Shown in pieces: positions 5,737 to 7,930 of a stretch of 7,930 nucleotides of DNA. Source of the DNA: an uncultured Lysobacter sp. (GTDB lineage Bacteria > Pseudomonadota > Gammaproteobacteria > Xanthomonadales > Xanthomonadaceae); contig CALTXS010000034.1 of assembly GCA_943913335.1 (NCBI GenBank), forward strand, positions 1 through 7,930, given 5' to 3'. How positions within the stretch are numbered: the first letter of the stretch is position 1; every line of letters begins with the position of its first letter. The translations under genes were made by a program, and so were the position numbers. The notes below the pieces were generated by a model. That model was not told where the DNA came from. It was given only the letters and a program-made list of their open reading frames with translations, and ran no database searches.

Positions 5737-6630
5737 ATGAGCGCCGTTGCAAGAACTGTCTATATGGTGGATGCGAGCATCTACGTGTTTCGGGCCTGGC
5801 ACTCGATGCCGGATCATTTCACCGACTCCGAGGGTTGGCCGACCAATGCGGTGCAGGGATTTGCGCGGTTTCTGCTGGACTTGCTGGAGCAGACGGGGCC
5901 TGAGCACATTGTCATTGCGTTCGACCAGTCGCTGGACCAGTGTTACCGCAACGAAATTTACCCCCCGTATAAAGCCAACCGCTCACCGGCACCCGAGGAT
6001 CTGCTGCGCCAGTTCGCTTATTGCCGGGCTTTGTGTGAGGCTTTGGGCCTGCCGGTGCTGGGCGATCTGCGGTACGAGGCCGATGACCTGATCGGCTCCG
6101 TGCTGAATCATCTGCGGCCGCAGGGGTTCCGGGGAGTGATCGTGTCGGCGGACAAGGATTTGTCGCAACTGCTGGCCGGTACCGATGAGCAGTGGGATTT
6201 TGCCCGCGGTCTGCGCTGGACGCACAACGAGGTGATCGATAAGCACGGGGTGCATGCGCATCAGATCGCGGATTATCTGGCGCTGGCGGGCGATGCCATC
6301 GACAACATTCCGGGCGTGCCGGGCATTGGCGGCAAGACCGCGGCGGCGTTGCTGGGACATTTCGGCTCGCTCGAGGAGTTGCTGCGGCGCGTCGATGAAG
6401 TGCCGCACCTGAGCAACCTGCGCGGTGCCAAGTCGGTGGCCGCCAAGCTGCGCGAGCATGGTGAGCTGGCGCGTCTGTATCGGCAGCTGACGGTGATTGC
6501 GCTCGATGCGCCCCTGGGCGACGTGTCGCACGGGTTTGCACGCGGCCAGGCCGATCCCGAACGTTTGCAGACACTGGTCGAGACGCTGCGACTGGGACCT
6601 GTCACCAAGCGGCGACTGAGCGCCTGTTAA
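5737..6630 (+). CDS. Free-standing 5'-3' exonuclease (Pol I N-domain / FEN family)
   Basis: A 297-residue predicted structure-specific 5' nuclease like the N-terminal domain of DNA polymerase I, without polymerase domains. Acidic metal ligands are in place: Asp12 (MVDASIYVFR), Asp63 (AFDQSL), Glu114/Asp116/Asp117 (RYEADDLIG), Asp139/Asp141 (SADKDLSQLL) and Asp186/Asp189 (GDAIDNIPG). The basic helical-arch region is marked by CYRNEIYPPYKANRS at 69-83. A helix-hairpin-helix DNA-binding motif (IPGVPGIGGKTAAALL) starts at 191. With all ligands kept, it should be an active flap endonuclease/exonuclease. E. coli Xni (ExoIX) is a comparable stand-alone relative but, as I recall, lacks some of these acids, so I withhold that symbol. 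The ATG at 5737 is 3 nt past the previous stop with only a weak GGGA upstream, suggesting coupling. A repair or primer-removal role is inferred. Confidence 0.93.
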   Translation: MSAVARTVYMVDASIYVFRAWHSMPDHFTDSEGWPTNAVQGFARFLLDLLEQTGPEHIVIAFDQSLDQCYRNEIYPPYKANRSPAPEDLLRQFAYCRALCEALGLPVLGDLRYEADDLIGSVLNHLRPQGFRGVIVSADKDLSQLLAGTDEQWDFARGLRWTHNEVIDKHGVHAHQIADYLALAGDAIDNIPGVPGIGGKTAAALLGHFGSLEELLRRVDEVPHLSNLRGAKSVAAKLREHGELARLYRQLTVIALDAPLGDVSHGFARGQADPERLQTLVETLRLGPVTKRRLSAC

Positions 6631-6663
6631 GATCGGGACAACCGATACGAGAGACAAATCGTT

Positions 6664-7248
6664 ATGCCTTCGACGTTGCAATCGCCTATTGCCCAAATGC
6701 CGGTTGAGACTTTGCTCGAGGGCGATTGGTTGCGGATGCGTCGGCAAGGGACTTGGGAGTTTGTCGAGCGTGTGCACGGTCGCGGCATGGCAGTGATCAT
6801 CATTGCGGTGACGCGTGACAATAAAGTGGTGTTTGTCGAGCAGGATCGGATTCCGCTAGGTCGACGCACCATTGAGATGCCGGCCGGTCTGGTTGGCGAT
6901 CAGGCCGGTGAGGACACGCTTGAGAACGCGGCGCGTCGGGAGCTCGAGGAGGAAACCGGCTACGTCACCGACAGCATGGAAGTTCTGCTGATCGGGCCCA
7001 CATCGGCGGGACTGACCAACGAACGCATCGCCTACGTGCGCGCCGGCAACCTGACCCGCAAACACCAGGGCGGCGGTGTTGCGGCCGAGGACGAGGCCAT
7101 CATCGTGCACGAAGTGCCGCTGGACGAAGCGCCGAAGTGGTTGTTGCAACGCCAAGCGGAAGGCTATGAGCTCGACCTCAAGCTATGGGGCGGACTGTGG
7201 ATGATTGAACACCATTTGGACGGACGCAAACGCCAAGCCGGCGACTGA
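6664..7248 (+). CDS. Nudix hydrolase, ADP-ribose pyrophosphatase-like
   Basis: A 194-residue protein predicted to hydrolyse ADP-ribose or a similar nucleoside diphosphate to AMP and the sugar phosphate, using Mg2+. An N-terminal strand region (VERVHGRGMAVIIIAV) leads to EMPAGLVGD at 71-79 and the 23-residue Nudix box at 78-100, ending RRELEEETGY. The metal-binding REL-EE-G core is intact, but the first glutamate of GX5E is Asp84. ADP-ribose enzymes usually have an SPG-type motif about 15 residues further on; here it is TSAG (113-116), so the diagnostic proline is Ala115. The following GLTNE and late glutamates (AAEDEAI at 140-146) fit the ADPRase type. The ATG at 6664 has a weak GAGAG about 10 nt upstream. 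It lies 33 nt after the exonuclease, probably in the same transcript. Family certain, substrate less so. Confidence 0.9.
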   Translation: MPSTLQSPIAQMPVETLLEGDWLRMRRQGTWEFVERVHGRGMAVIIIAVTRDNKVVFVEQDRIPLGRRTIEMPAGLVGDQAGEDTLENAARRELEEETGYVTDSMEVLLIGPTSAGLTNERIAYVRAGNLTRKHQGGGVAAEDEAIIVHEVPLDEAPKWLLQRQAEGYELDLKLWGGLWMIEHHLDGRKRQAGD

Positions 7249-7262
7249 TTACTCGCCGTCTT
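7239..7262. terminator. Inverted repeat across abutting convergent stop codons
   Basis: CGGCGA (7239-7244) and TCGCCG (7253-7258) form a 6-bp stem around the 8-base loop that contains both stop codons. On the plus strand TCTTTGT follows, a poor U-tract; on the minus strand no U run follows. It could be a weak plus-strand terminator or a pause site separating the two convergent genes. Confidence 0.25.
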
Positions 7263-7930
7263 TGTCCAACGGTTCGACGACCGGCTCGGCGCTATCGCCG
7301 CGCTGGCGGCTCGTTTGAACCCGATCACCCATGCGGACCGTGACGTTGCCGTAGCGCAGCACCGCCGCCACGTACTTGTCCTTGAATTTCTGATACTCCT
7401 TCGGCTCCCAGAATTTTTCGGCATGGAATGCATCGGGACGGATATCGTCTTCGATGGTGCCATCGTCATTGAACGCAATGATGCGCGTCAGCAGGCGTCC
7501 GTAACCCTTAGCGCGATTGCGCTCACCCTTTGAGTTACGCAGAACCTGCGCGATCTTGGGCATGGTCGCCTTATCGGAGTACATGCCGAGAATTTCCTCG
7601 GCCATGTTGATGGCCTGCTGCTGTTCGGCCGGCGTCATCGCAGCCCAGTACTGTTCGCGCTTGCCGATGAAAAACGGCTGATTCATGCGCTCGGCGGCCA
7701 CATCGGCCATCGCATAGGCACGCGCTTTGTTGACCGGGACGCCCTCGCCCTTCCAGTACATTTCTGCAAGCATGGCCTGCGCCAGCTTCTCGCCATAACG
7801 CGCCGAACGTTCGAGTGCCAAGTGCGCTTCCTTGAAATCACCGGCCAAGTACGCCTTGCGCCCCCGCAGCAGATATTTCATATCAGGATGCGCATTGAGA
7901 AAGGTGTCGAGCGACATCGCCTGCGCCTCG
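7249..7930 (-). CDS. Sel1-like repeat protein, 5' end probably beyond the window
   Basis: The frame is open from the stop at 7249 to the right edge. An internal ATG at 7917 gives 222 residues beginning MSLDTFLNAH, but the codons before it read E-A-Q-A, which looks like the end of a signal peptide with an Ala-X-Ala cleavage site, so a secreted or periplasmic product starting upstream is likely. Against this, GAGG lies 8 nt before that ATG. Numbered from it, residues 17-44 resemble a helical TPR-like hairpin and 46-77 a Sel1 repeat (AQAMLAEMYWKGEGV, then KARAYAMADVAAER). The rest, with KFWEPKEYQKFKDKYVAAVL at about 168-187, is unassigned. Sel1 repeats act in protein-protein contacts; no specific role can be given. 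It is convergent with the Nudix gene with zero spacing. Confidence 0.85.
   Translation of the reverse strand, partial: EAQAMSLDTFLNAHPDMKYLLRGRKAYLAGDFKEAHLALERSARYGEKLAQAMLAEMYWKGEGVPVNKARAYAMADVAAERMNQPFFIGKREQYWAAMTPAEQQQAINMAEEILGMYSDKATMPKIAQVLRNSKGERNRAKGYGRLLTRIIAFNDDGTIEDDIRPDAFHAEKFWEPKEYQKFKDKYVAAVLRYGNVTVRMGDRVQTSRQRGDSAEPVVEPLDKDGE

Noticed and set aside
6632..6646. Inverted repeat ATCGG-GACAA-CCGAT between the exonuclease and Nudix genes
   Set aside because: Only 5 bp and not followed by a U run, so not a credible terminator; could be chance.
5983..6777. Minus-strand open frame of 264 codons opposite the exonuclease gene
   Set aside because: The plus strand carries all exonuclease motifs; the reverse frame is Gln/Arg-rich noise and crosses into the Nudix gene.

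Overview
The window is chromosomal DNA from a gammaproteobacterium, most likely order Lysobacterales (Xanthomonadales). This rests on the ribosomal proteins: uL4, uL2, uS3 and uS10 read, from memory, almost word for word like Xanthomonas-type proteins, including an Arg/Gly/Asp-rich C-terminal tail on S3. I could not run a search to fix the genus.

Positions 1-4214 (minus strand) hold the promoter-proximal part of the S10 ribosomal-protein operon in standard order: rpsJ, rplC, rplD, rplW, rplB, rpsS, rplV, rpsC and the first 34 codons of rplP, which runs off the left edge. Gaps are 6-15 nt or a 4-nt overlap, and several Shine-Dalgarno (SD) sites sit inside or across the preceding gene's stop codon, so the block is almost certainly one translationally coupled mRNA.

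Positions 4215-4615 hold no convincing gene but are the most interesting part of the window. They contain a strong sigma70-like promoter with a palindrome in its spacer, then a predicted leader of about 290 nt. The leader has two terminator-like hairpins (one with a canonical GC stem and U6 tract), a 14-nt-period direct repeat, and a boxA-like CGCTCTTT just before the rpsJ SD. Because rpsJ encodes S10/NusE, a boxA-binding protein, and rplD encodes L4, the attenuator protein of the E. coli S10 leader, this looks like a regulatory leader. The str-operon tuf gene, which I remember as lying directly upstream of rpsJ in Xanthomonas, is absent here.

Positions 4616-7930 are ordinary housekeeping or accessory genes. 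There is a small four-helix membrane protein (minus), possibly leaderless and divergent from a plus-strand cluster. That cluster encodes a YdjA-type nitroreductase, a free-standing 5'-3' exonuclease of the Pol I N-domain/FEN type, and an ADP-ribose-pyrophosphatase-like Nudix hydrolase. A convergent Sel1-repeat protein follows, whose stop codon abuts the Nudix stop with no gap and whose true start probably lies beyond the right edge. I found no mobile element, CRISPR array, tRNA or rRNA, and no clearly new multi-gene system. The best candidate for something undescribed is the control logic of the S10 leader.
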